The notes under the pieces are model-generated. The model was not told where the DNA came from and did not search any database. It worked only from the letters and a program-made list of their open reading frames with translations. DNA of 11,981 bases from contig RFIM01000094.1 in assembly GCA_003695215.1 (NCBI GenBank), forward strand, positions 1 to 11,981, given 5' to 3'. A program made the translations under genes and the position numbers. Shown piece by piece: positions 6,305 to 11,981 of the stretch. Origin of the DNA: Chloroflexota bacterium (GTDB lineage: Bacteria > Chloroflexota > Anaerolineae > Aggregatilineales > UBA2796). The first letter of the stretch is position 1. Each line of letters starts with the position of its first letter.

Positions 6305-8193
6305 GCGACAGCATCCTTGTGAAGGCCAATAAGCGCATCAAGCCAACTTTCCGCAAGGCGGCGCTATGCCTGAGCGGCGTCTACGCGCTCTTGCTGCTCA
6401 TCTACGCGCCAACGATGCTCACGCAGGTTGGCGGCGGCGAGAATCCGTACATGGACGACGTCAGCGAGGCGCAAGTGACGCTGAACCTGTGGGGCACGTT
6501 CCATCACAGCGGTTATCCACTATGGACGATCAGCGGCAACGTGTTTGTGAGCGCTTTGCGCGCCATTGGCCTTGCGCCTGAGGTTGCGCCGACGCTGCAC
6601 AGCACTTTCTGGCATTTGATCGCGCTCGGCGTCGGCTTCGCCTTGCTGCTGCACCTGACCGATGATTTGATTGTAGCGACGGCGTGCACGTTCTTGCTCG
6701 GCTTGCCGCGTACGCTTTGGTTTCACGCGGTCGTGCCGGAAGTCTACAGCCTGAGCTTGGTCTTTCAGCTAGGCCTGATCGCCATTGCGGTTTGGCGCGG
6801 CATTCCGATCTATCGCCGCCTGATGCTCTTGGCGCTGATTGGCGGCTTGGGCGTGGCACATCATCGGCTGATCGCGCTTTTGGCGCCTGCTTTGCTCTAC
6901 GCAGTGCTGCCCGAGGCGTGGCAGGCGTTCAGAGAGGCGCCGCGTCGGGCGCTCTTGACGGCGCTAGCAGCTTTGGCCACAGGCGCAGCAGGCTTCTTGC
7001 CCTACGTGTACTTGCCGCTGCGCGCTCAAGCAGGCGCCATCTGGGTCTATAACGATCCAAGCACCTGGTCGGGCTTCTGGCACGAGTTCACAGGCGCTGA
7101 AGCAGCGTTCTTATTCACCTTGCCCAACGACCTGACAGGCATTCTGGAGAACGTCGGTAGGACGCTCGGCATTTTGTGGCTGGAACTCTCGCCAGTGCTG
7201 CTGATCCCGTGCGCCATTGCGCTGATAGCCTTGCCGCTGATTGAGAGGCGCCTTGGCGTGGTGCTGTGGCTGGCTTTTGGCGCGCATATGCTGTGGCTAG
7301 CGCTGCTGCATCGCGTGGTGATGCCCGAGGCAGTGGCGATGCCGATGTCAGCGCTGCTGATCGTGGCGCTAGGCGTGGCATGGTCAAGCCTTCAGGTCGG
7401 CTTGCGCTACAGCGTCGGCTTGCAGTTCGCCGCGCTGAGCGCGCTGATCCTGATCTCGCTCAGCAGCAACTTCGTCTCAGCGCTGACGAGCGATCCGATC
7501 GGCATCCAGGCGATTGCCGCGGCCAAGCGCGTGCCGCGCCAAGCCGCGACGCCAATCCTGATGTTGCCCTGGGGCCCGCGCCACGCAGCCGTGGCTTTTT
7601 CGGTTTATGTGACGGGCGAGAATGCCGATCTGCGGCTTGTGAAGCACACCGCCGATCTGGCGGCGCTCAGCCGCGAAGGCGCGCTCTACACGCTGCGCGA
7701 TACTTTCTATCGCTTCCCGCTGACTTGGTGGCGCGAGCAGCTCGGCGCGGCGCACTTGAGCGCGCCTGCCCTGGATGTGGTGCAAATCCGCACGGTGCCG
7801 CAGCGCGCCGACGAGGCGCTGGAGATCGCCGAAGGCGTCGGCTTGGTCAGCGCAGCGCTTTGCCGAGCAGCTGAGGGCTACCGACTGGATATAGAATGGG
7901 CTGCCTTGCGCAAGCCTGAGCGCGATCTGAGCGTCTTCGTGCATCTGCTCAGCGCTGAGAGCGATGTGCCGTTAGCGCAAGCTGATAGCAGCGCGCCTGT
8001 GTACGGCTGGTATCCGACGACGCTGTGGCAAGCAGGCGAGCTGGTACGCGATCAGTATCTAGTGCCGCAAGCACAAGGTGGAAAGCGCCTCGCCTTTGGG
8101 CTATACTGGCAGCCTGAGAGCGGCCGATTCGAGACGTTCAAGGCGCGCGAGTTCGCGCTGAGCGAGGTTGAGTCATGCGATTCGGGCGAGTGA
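6301..8193 (+). CDS. DUF2723 / GT-C-like membrane glycosyltransferase
   Basis: The 630-residue product is a polytopic membrane protein of the DUF2723 family, related to GT-C glycosyltransferases that use lipid-linked sugars; human TMEM260 in this family is a protein O-mannosyltransferase. After a first helix (ALCLSGVYALLLLIYAP) comes an extracytoplasmic loop with MDDVSEAQ at 51-58, then FHHSGYPLW, the counterpart of the HPPGYPL motif. Further signatures are LPRTLWFHAVVPEVYSLS and GGLGVAHHRLIALLAP. About ten hydrophobic helices follow, then a soluble C-terminal beta domain (from about residue 500) with FVHLLSAE, WYPTTLW and LAFGLYW, seen in other envelope glycosyltransferases of this phylum. 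The GTG at 6301 is chosen because the same frame upstream to 5869 is Arg/Ala-rich and only shadows the two previous genes, and because it makes a 4-base GTGA overlap with the membrane protein stop. GTG 6319 is an alternative. Confidence 0.83.
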   Translation: MSDSILVKANKRIKPTFRKAALCLSGVYALLLLIYAPTMLTQVGGGENPYMDDVSEAQVTLNLWGTFHHSGYPLWTISGNVFVSALRAIGLAPEVAPTLHSTFWHLIALGVGFALLLHLTDDLIVATACTFLLGLPRTLWFHAVVPEVYSLSLVFQLGLIAIAVWRGIPIYRRLMLLALIGGLGVAHHRLIALLAPALLYAVLPEAWQAFREAPRRALLTALAALATGAAGFLPYVYLPLRAQAGAIWVYNDPSTWSGFWHEFTGAEAAFLFTLPNDLTGILENVGRTLGILWLELSPVLLIPCAIALIALPLIERRLGVVLWLAFGAHMLWLALLHRVVMPEAVAMPMSALLIVALGVAWSSLQVGLRYSVGLQFAALSALILISLSSNFVSALTSDPIGIQAIAAAKRVPRQAATPILMLPWGPRHAAVAFSVYVTGENADLRLVKHTADLAALSREGALYTLRDTFYRFPLTWWREQLGAAHLSAPALDVVQIRTVPQRADEALEIAEGVGLVSAALCRAAEGYRLDIEWAALRKPERDLSVFVHLLSAESDVPLAQADSSAPVYGWYPTTLWQAGELVRDQYLVPQAQGGKRLAFGLYWQPESGRFETFKAREFALSEVESCDSGE

Positions 8194-9095
8194 TGCTGAT
8201 CGGCCTTGTGGCGGCGCTGAGCGCTTGCAGCGCGTTGCCACAGCCAAGCGGTGATGCCATTTTGCCCAACTTCGAGGCTCTGCCAAAGGCGCTGGCAACT
8301 TTGCCGCGCACGCCAACACCCGATCCTGCCGTGCAAGCAGCTACTCGCGATACACATACGCCTATGCCAAGCCTGACGCCAAGCGCGACTTCCACAGCTA
8401 CACCTGTGCGCGGCGTCTTCATGGGCGCTGCGACTGCGCCGCTTGGCACGCCTTCAACGCGCAGCAGCTTACAAGCGCCGCTGATCATCACGCAGCCGTC
8501 ACTGGCGACCACGCGCCAAGCCGCCAATCCGATTAGCGGCGTAAATGTACCGCTAATTGGCGCCAATCCGCCGCCTGCGCCGATCGCTCCGTCGGGCCAG
8601 TGCAGCGTGCCTATCGCTGCGCCATTCGTGCGCGCTGCCAGCGATCCAAATATCCGCCCGCGGCTAGGTTGCCCGCGCGCTGAGCCGATCAGCCTGACCA
8701 TTGTGACTCAGCCGTTCGAGCGCGGCCTGATGTTCTGGCGCGATACGCGCGAAATTTACGTCCTGGCGCTGCAAGCGCGTGGCGCCGCTGCCAACACTGC
8801 CTGGAAGTTCACCGACGGCTGGACCGAAGCTCAGCCTGAGCGCGATCCGAGCTTGCAGCCGCCTGAGCCGCTGCTGCAGCCAATCCGCGGCTTCGGCGCC
8901 ATTTGGCGCGCTAATCCCGCCGTGCGCGAGGCGCTCGGCTGGGCGGTCGCCGCTGAGCAGCCTTACAACGGCTTGTGGCAGGTTTTTGAAGGCGGCTTGA
9001 TGCTCAGCGGCAACGACGGCACGGTCTACGCAGTGGCCGTGGATACAAACGCGCCAACAGCCATTGGCGTGCATTTTGGTGCGCTATCACCATAA
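8175..9095 (+). CDS. Lipoprotein with Thr/Pro-rich linker and two LGFP-like repeats
   Basis: The 306-residue product starts with a lipoprotein signal: basic n-region MRFGR, hydrophobic core, and lipobox LSAC with the lipidated cysteine at 18. Residues of about 45-75 are rich in Thr, Pro and Ser and likely form an extended wall-spanning linker. The C-terminal part holds two equal-length repeats of about 35 residues: one starts LGCPRAEP and contains FERGLMFW near 181, the other starts LGWAVAAE and contains FEGGLMLS near 271; both end in an IYVLA- or VYAVA-type strand. This resembles the LGFP class of cell-surface repeats. GAGG lies seven bases before the ATG at 8175. The gene overlaps the glycosyltransferase by 19 bases; a second ATG at 8193 would remove the basic n-region and is less likely. 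The protein may be an envelope substrate or partner of that enzyme. Confidence 0.8.
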   Translation: MRFGRVMLIGLVAALSACSALPQPSGDAILPNFEALPKALATLPRTPTPDPAVQAATRDTHTPMPSLTPSATSTATPVRGVFMGAATAPLGTPSTRSSLQAPLIITQPSLATTRQAANPISGVNVPLIGANPPPAPIAPSGQCSVPIAAPFVRAASDPNIRPRLGCPRAEPISLTIVTQPFERGLMFWRDTREIYVLALQARGAAANTAWKFTDGWTEAQPERDPSLQPPEPLLQPIRGFGAIWRANPAVREALGWAVAAEQPYNGLWQVFEGGLMLSGNDGTVYAVAVDTNAPTAIGVHFGALSP

Positions 9096-9158
9096 AGATT
9101 GATTTGTGAAGCGTTCATGAATTTTGGGATCGTTACGCATTCGTTATGTGTCAGATTA
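9096..9158 (+). other. Gap between lipoprotein gene and pilin promoter
   Basis: This is a short AT-rich spacer. I see no convincing intrinsic terminator after the lipoprotein gene: there is an 8-base TTCATGAA palindrome and the word CGTTA occurs twice, but there is no GC stem with a T-run. Readthrough from the upstream operon into the pilin gene is therefore possible. Confidence 0.4.
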
Positions 9159-9187
9159 TTGACATCGCCTGCGGCACGTGCTATAGT
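9159..9187 (+). promoter_or_regulatory. Near-consensus sigma-70 promoter of the Flp pilin gene
   Basis: The -35 box TTGACA (9159-9164) is perfect, the spacer is exactly 17 bases, and the -10 box TATAGT (9182-9187) differs at one position. TG at 9179-9180 followed by one base adds an extended -10. Transcription should start near 9194. This is by far the best promoter visible in the window and predicts strong housekeeping expression. Confidence 0.88.
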
Positions 9188-9192
9188 GGAAT

Positions 9193-9210
9193 TGCTTCAA
9201 TTGAGAAGCA
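9193..9210 (+). promoter_or_regulatory. 5'-terminal stem-loop in the pilin mRNA leader
   Basis: TGCTTC (9193-9198) and GAAGCA (9205-9210) form a perfect 6-bp stem around the loop AATTGA. It begins at the predicted transcription start, so the mRNA would carry a hairpin at its very 5' end, a placement known to protect transcripts from 5'-dependent decay. The function here is inferred. Confidence 0.5.
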
Positions 9211-9235
9211 TTTATCAGTTCTAAGGAGTTGTGCC

Positions 9236-9385
9236 ATGTTGTACCTACCACGTGAAGAAGGCCAAGGCCTCGTCGAGTACGCGCTGATCCTCGTGCTGGT
9301 CGCCATCGTCGTGATCGTCATCCTGACCGTTCTCGGCCCGATCATCGGCAACGTCTTCTCGACCATCGGCGGCGCGCTCACCTGA
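9236..9385 (+). CDS. Flp-type (class IVb) prepilin
   Basis: The 49-residue product is a Flp/Tad prepilin. The short leader MLYLPREEG is followed by [18 protein letters not shown]: cleavage after Gly9 leaves Glu and Tyr at mature positions 5 and 6, the hallmark pair of Flp pilins. One hydrophobic helix (about 15-35) is followed by [16 protein letters not shown]. The ATG at 9236 is preceded by AAGGAG at 9223-9228 with seven bases spacing; an ATG at 9146 lies upstream of the promoter and cannot be the start. Mature subunits polymerise into adhesive pili through the Tad secretion machine after prepilin peptidase cleavage, but no tad genes lie in the window, so it must work with machinery encoded elsewhere. 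It is flanked by its own promoter and terminator, a monocistronic unit. Confidence 0.92.
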   Translation: MLYLPREEGQGLVEYALILVLVAIVVIVILTVLGPIIGNVFSTIGGALT

Positions 9386-9407
9386 TCTCGCGCCATCTCA
9401 AGTTTCA

Positions 9408-9444
9408 GCGAGGCGCTCACTGCAAGGTGGGCGCCTCGCATTTT
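9408..9444 (+). terminator. Intrinsic terminator after the pilin gene
   Basis: A 13-bp stem pairs 9408-9420 with 9427-9439 (outer part GCGAGGCGC with GCGCCTCGC, inner part CAC with GTG, one T-G wobble) around a six-base loop, followed by ATTTT. The T-run is short but the stem is very stable, and it lies 22 bases after the pilin stop. Confidence 0.85.
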
Positions 9445-9466
9445 ACGTGCCGCTCACACACCTCAC

Positions 9467-9486
9467 TTGGTCTAGTTTGGTCTAGC
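9467..9486 (+). repeat. Tandem 10-base repeat upstream of pdxS
   Basis: TTGGTCTAG occurs twice in direct orientation (9467-9475 and 9477-9485) with a period of ten bases, about one helical turn, so both copies face the same side of the DNA. This suits a dimeric transcription factor upstream of the pdxS start. The regulator is not in the window. Confidence 0.6.
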
Positions 9487-9490
9487 TACA

Positions 9491-9507
9491 AACAGGCCAC
9501 GCCTGTT
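9491..9507 (+). promoter_or_regulatory. 17-base palindrome, candidate operator of pdxS
   Basis: AACAGGC and GCCTGTT form perfect 7-base arms around CAC. It lies 5 bases after the tandem repeats and just before a weak -10-like TATATC (9513-9518) with no -35. It is not followed by a T-run, so a terminator is unlikely. An operator for an activator or repressor of pdxS is the simplest reading. Confidence 0.5.
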
Positions 9508-9546
9508 ATCCTTATATCAAAGCAATTCACGAAAGGACTTCAGGCG

Positions 9547-10461
9547 ATGATGGGCAGAAATGGCACTGACGGTACAACAGAATATCCTGATCTGACGACG
9601 GAGAAGCGCGGCCTGGCGCAAATGCTCAAAGGCGGCGTGATCATGGATGTGGTCACGCCTGAGCAGGCGCGCATCGCCGAAGAAGCCGGCGCTTGCGCCG
9701 TCATGGCGCTGGAGCGCGTGCCAGCTGATATCCGCGCGCAAGGCGGCGTGGCGCGCATGAGCGATCCCGAATTGATCGAGCGCATCAAGGAAGCCGTGAG
9801 CATCCCTGTGATGGCCAAGTGCCGCATCGGTCATTTTGTCGAGGCGCAAATCCTAGAAGCGCTCGGCGTAGACTTCATCGACGAATCCGAAGTGCTAACG
9901 CCTGCTGACGAAGCGCATCACATCAACAAGCATCGCTTCCGCGTGCCCTTTGTGTGCGGCTGCCGCGATCTAGGCGAGGCCTTGCGCCGCGTGGCCGAAG
10001 GCGCGGCCATGCTGCGTACCAAAGGCGAGGCAGGCACAGGCGATGTCGTCGAGGCAGTGCGCCACGCGCGCGCCGTGCAGCGCGAGATTCGCCGCCTGAC
10101 CAGCATGGATGAAGATGAGCTGTTCAGCTACGCCAAAGATATCCAAGCGCCCTACGAACTGGTGCGCGAAGTCGCTCGGGCAGGCCGCTTGCCTGTGGTG
10201 AACTTCGCTGCCGGCGGCGTGGCCACGCCAGCGGACGCCGCGCTGATGATGCAGTTGGGCATGGATGGCGTGTTCGTCGGCAGCGGCATCTTCAAGAGCG
10301 GCGATCCTGCCAAGCGCGCCAAAGCGATCGTCTTAGCAGTCACTCATTACAACGATCCGAAGATGCTGGCTGAAGTCAGCCGCAACCTCGGCGAACCAAT
10401 GGTCGGCATTAATGTCAGTCTAATGCCTGAGAGCGAGCGCATGGCTAAGCGCGGCTGGTGA
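9547..10461 (+). CDS. pdxS: Pyridoxal 5'-phosphate synthase subunit PdxS
   Basis: The 304-residue product is the synthase subunit of the ribose-5-phosphate-dependent vitamin B6 pathway: it condenses ribose 5-phosphate, glyceraldehyde 3-phosphate and ammonia into PLP in the cytoplasm, as a (beta/alpha)8 barrel forming dodecamers. All key residues are seen: Asp34 in GGVIMDV, Lys91 in [10 protein letters not shown] (imine with ribose 5-phosphate) and Lys159 in [11 protein letters not shown] (transfer lysine), each ten positions after its Bacillus counterpart. The C-terminal [14 protein letters not shown] and [15 protein letters not shown] phosphate-binding segments are intact. The start is ATG 9547 with AAAGGA at 9532-9537; ATG 9550 is almost equivalent. 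The frame extends upstream to 9427, but that part lies in the previous terminator. The glutaminase gene pdxT, usually next door, is absent here. Expression may be governed by the repeats at 9467-9507. Confidence 0.96.
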   Translation: MMGRNGTDGTTEYPDLTTEKRGLAQMLKGGVIMDVVTPEQARIAEEAGACAVMALERVPADIRAQGGVARMSDPELIERIKEAVSIPVMAKCRIGHFVEAQILEALGVDFIDESEVLTPADEAHHINKHRFRVPFVCGCRDLGEALRRVAEGAAMLRTKGEAGTGDVVEAVRHARAVQREIRRLTSMDEDELFSYAKDIQAPYELVREVARAGRLPVVNFAAGGVATPADAALMMQLGMDGVFVGSGIFKSGDPAKRAKAIVLAVTHYNDPKMLAEVSRNLGEPMVGINVSLMPESERMAKRGW

Positions 10462-10480
10462 GCGCCGCGCAACTTGGCGG

Positions 10481-10513
10481 CAGGTCGGCTTAAGGCGCCG
10501 ACCTGTTTTATTT
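10481..10513 (+). terminator. Intrinsic terminator after pdxS
   Basis: CAGGTCGGC (10481-10489) pairs perfectly with GCCGACCTG (10497-10505) around a seven-base loop and is followed directly by TTTTATTT. It is a textbook intrinsic terminator, 19 bases after the pdxS stop, and separates pdxS from the peptidase gene. Confidence 0.9.
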
Positions 10514-10535
10514 CTGGCGGCGCTGTGCCTATAAT
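10506..10535 (+). promoter_or_regulatory. Promoter of the M20 peptidase gene
   Basis: A perfect TATAAT lies at 10530-10535, 31 bases before the start codon. The only sequence at -35 distance is the TTTTAT of the preceding terminator's T-run, a weak -35. The -10 box is persuasive and the -35 is not. Confidence 0.5.
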
Positions 10536-10566
10536 CAAGCACCTTTTTCTGAAACAGGAGTGCCTG

Positions 10567-11958
10567 ATGACCGAGATTCACGCTTTGATTGACGCCAACC
10601 GCGAACAATTCCTTGAAGAGCTGAAAGAATACCTGCGCATTCCAAGCATCAGCACGCTCTCCGAGCACAACGCCGATGTCCAGCGCGCTGCAGCTTGGAC
10701 GGCCGAGCAACTGCGCGCCGCAGGCCTGACGCACGTCCAAATCATGCCGACGGCGCGCCATCCTGTGGTCTATGGCGAGTGGCTCGGCGCGCCTGGTAAA
10801 CCGACCGTCCTGATCTACGGTCACTATGACGTGCAGCCTGCTGAGCTCGCAGCCGGCTGGCTGAGCGATCCTTTTGCGCCTGAAGTGCGCGATGGCAATT
10901 TGTACGCGCGCGGCGCCTCAGACGACAAAGGACAGGTCTATGTGAACATCAAGGCCGTTCAGATGCTGATGCAAGCGAGCGGCGCCTTGCCCGTCAATGT
11001 GAAATTCCTGATCGAAGGCGAGGAAGAGATCGGTTCGCCCAATCTAGATGGGTTCATCGCCGCGCATCAGGAGTGGTTGCGCGCCGACGTCGTGGTGATC
11101 TCGGATACGGCCATTCAATCGCTGCAGCAGCCGAGCATCGTCTACGGCTTGCGCGGCTTGGTCTACTTCGAGCTTGAGGTGCGCGGCCCAGAGCGCGATC
11201 TGCACAGCGGCGGCTTTGGCGGCACAGTTCACAATCCCGCGCAGGCGCTGTGCGAGATCATCGCGGCGCTGCATCAGCCTGATGGCAGCGTGGCTGTGCC
11301 AGGCTTCTACGACAAGGTGCGTCCGCTCAGCGCTGAGGAACGCGCTGCCATCGCCAAGACGGATATCAGCGAGGCCGAATGGCGCCGCCTGACGGGCGCG
11401 CCGCAGCCATGGGGCGAAGCCGGCTACACGCTTCGCGAGCGCGTCGGAGCGCGACCGACGCTTGAGGTGAACGGCATCTGGGGCGGCTTCACCGGTGAGG
11501 GCTCCAAGACAGTCCTGCCTGCCAAAGCCACAGCCAAGATCAGCTGCCGCTTGGTGCCCGATCAAGATCCACACGAGATTGAGGCGCTCATCCGCGCTCA
11601 GATCGCCCGCCTGGCGCCGCCGACGGTCACTTGGGAAATGCGCGCGCTCAATCACGGCTATCCTGCCCTTGTGCCAATTGATTCTTTAGCGATGGAATGC
11701 GCTGTGAGGGCCTATGAGCGCGGCTTCGGCGCGCGGCCGCTCTTCCTGCGCGAAGGCGGCTCGATCCCTGTTGTGGCAACTTTCATGCAAACCTACCGCG
11801 TGCCTGTCTTGTTGGTCGGCTATGGCTTGCCCGATGACGGCGCGCATGGCCCCAATGAGAAGTTCGCTCTCGAGTGCCTGTATCGTGGCGTTCACACGGC
11901 CGCTGCGCTTTTAGAAGAGCTGGGCAAGCGCTCGCCTGAGGCGCTGCGCTCGCTCTGA
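10567..11958 (+). CDS. M20-family dipeptidase/metallopeptidase
   Basis: The 463-residue product is a di-zinc peptidase of family M20 (ArgE/DapE/CPG2/carnosinase type) that most likely cleaves dipeptides or acylated amino acids in the cytoplasm. Metal ligands and catalytic residues are all present: His86 and Asp88 in GHYDVQP, the bridging Asp119 or Asp120 in GASDDKG, Glu153 (general base) and Glu154 in EGEEEIGS, Asp180 in ISDTA, and His427 in DDGAHGPNEKF. The lid/dimerisation domain is marked by RDLHSGGFGG and GFTGEGSKTVLPAKATAKISCRL is typical of carnosinase-like members. The length matches that subgroup, and there is no signal peptide. CAGGAG at 10555-10560 sets the ATG at 10567; an extension to 10474 would run through the terminator and is rejected. 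The exact substrate cannot be told. The gene stands alone between its own promoter and the window end. Confidence 0.93.
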   Translation: MTEIHALIDANREQFLEELKEYLRIPSISTLSEHNADVQRAAAWTAEQLRAAGLTHVQIMPTARHPVVYGEWLGAPGKPTVLIYGHYDVQPAELAAGWLSDPFAPEVRDGNLYARGASDDKGQVYVNIKAVQMLMQASGALPVNVKFLIEGEEEIGSPNLDGFIAAHQEWLRADVVVISDTAIQSLQQPSIVYGLRGLVYFELEVRGPERDLHSGGFGGTVHNPAQALCEIIAALHQPDGSVAVPGFYDKVRPLSAEERAAIAKTDISEAEWRRLTGAPQPWGEAGYTLRERVGARPTLEVNGIWGGFTGEGSKTVLPAKATAKISCRLVPDQDPHEIEALIRAQIARLAPPTVTWEMRALNHGYPALVPIDSLAMECAVRAYERGFGARPLFLREGGSIPVVATFMQTYRVPVLLVGYGLPDDGAHGPNEKFALECLYRGVHTAAALLEELGKRSPEALRSL

Positions 11959-11981
11959 GCCGCGCTGATCGGCGCTTGCGC

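Noticed and set aside
8138..8701. 187-codon minus-strand frame opposite the lipoprotein gene
   Set aside because: Low-complexity Gly/Ala/Val-rich composition arising from the complement of the Thr/Pro-rich linker; the plus strand has a clear lipobox and repeats.
9427..9546. 40-residue N-terminal extension of PdxS
   Set aside because: It would start inside the pilin terminator and read through the regulatory repeats; PdxS proteins begin about where the ATG at 9547 lies, and a ribosome site precedes it.
11044..11655. 203-codon minus-strand open frame opposite the M20 gene
   Set aside because: It is a shadow of a GC-rich conserved gene; the plus-strand frame carries all M20 catalytic motifs, and the minus-strand product matches no family I know.
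11959..11981. Possible terminator after the M20 gene
   Set aside because: Only a 4-bp GCCG/CGGC stem is seen and the window ends before any T-run, so it cannot be judged.

Overview
The window is GC-rich, gene-dense bacterial DNA with short intergenic gaps. Its gene content best fits Chloroflexota, perhaps an Anaerolineae-like lineage: an orphan Flp-type pilin, a TIR protein carrying a formylglycine-generating-enzyme (FGE)-like domain, a DUF2723 membrane glycosyltransferase, a lipoprotein with LGFP-like repeats, and a PdxS-type vitamin B6 gene. This placement is an inference from protein style; no rRNA or other marker gene is present.

Layout. Positions 1-2009 (minus strand) hold a large SPFH/flotillin-like membrane-anchored protein that starts at a GTG behind a strong Shine-Dalgarno and runs off the left edge. 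A 185-base AT-rich gap with divergent starts separates it from a run of seven plus-strand genes (about 2195-9095) with gaps of 24 bases or fewer or overlaps. In order these are a TIR-helical-FGE/C-type-lectin fusion, a CCA-adding tRNA nucleotidyltransferase, a GNAT acetyltransferase, a small cupin protein with degenerate metal ligands, a four-helix membrane protein, a DUF2723 glycosyltransferase and a lipoprotein. No terminator is visible inside the run, so it may be one transcript, although the functions are mixed: a likely signalling or defence protein, tRNA maturation, and an envelope module made of the last three genes.

The right part has three independent units. A 49-residue Flp pilin (9236-9385) has a near-consensus extended -10 promoter, a hairpin at the predicted 5' end of its mRNA and a strong intrinsic terminator. 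pdxS (9547-10461), the PLP synthase subunit, is preceded by tandem 10-base repeats and a 17-base palindrome that look like a regulator site, and ends in an intrinsic terminator; no pdxT is present. An M20-family metallopeptidase (10567-11958) has its own TATAAT box.

The most interesting item is the TIR-FGE fusion. It keeps the TIR glutamate needed for NADase activity but lacks both FGE catalytic cysteines, so the C-terminal domain is probably a binding module, of the fold that diversity-generating retroelements often diversify. No reverse transcriptase or template repeat was seen in this window.
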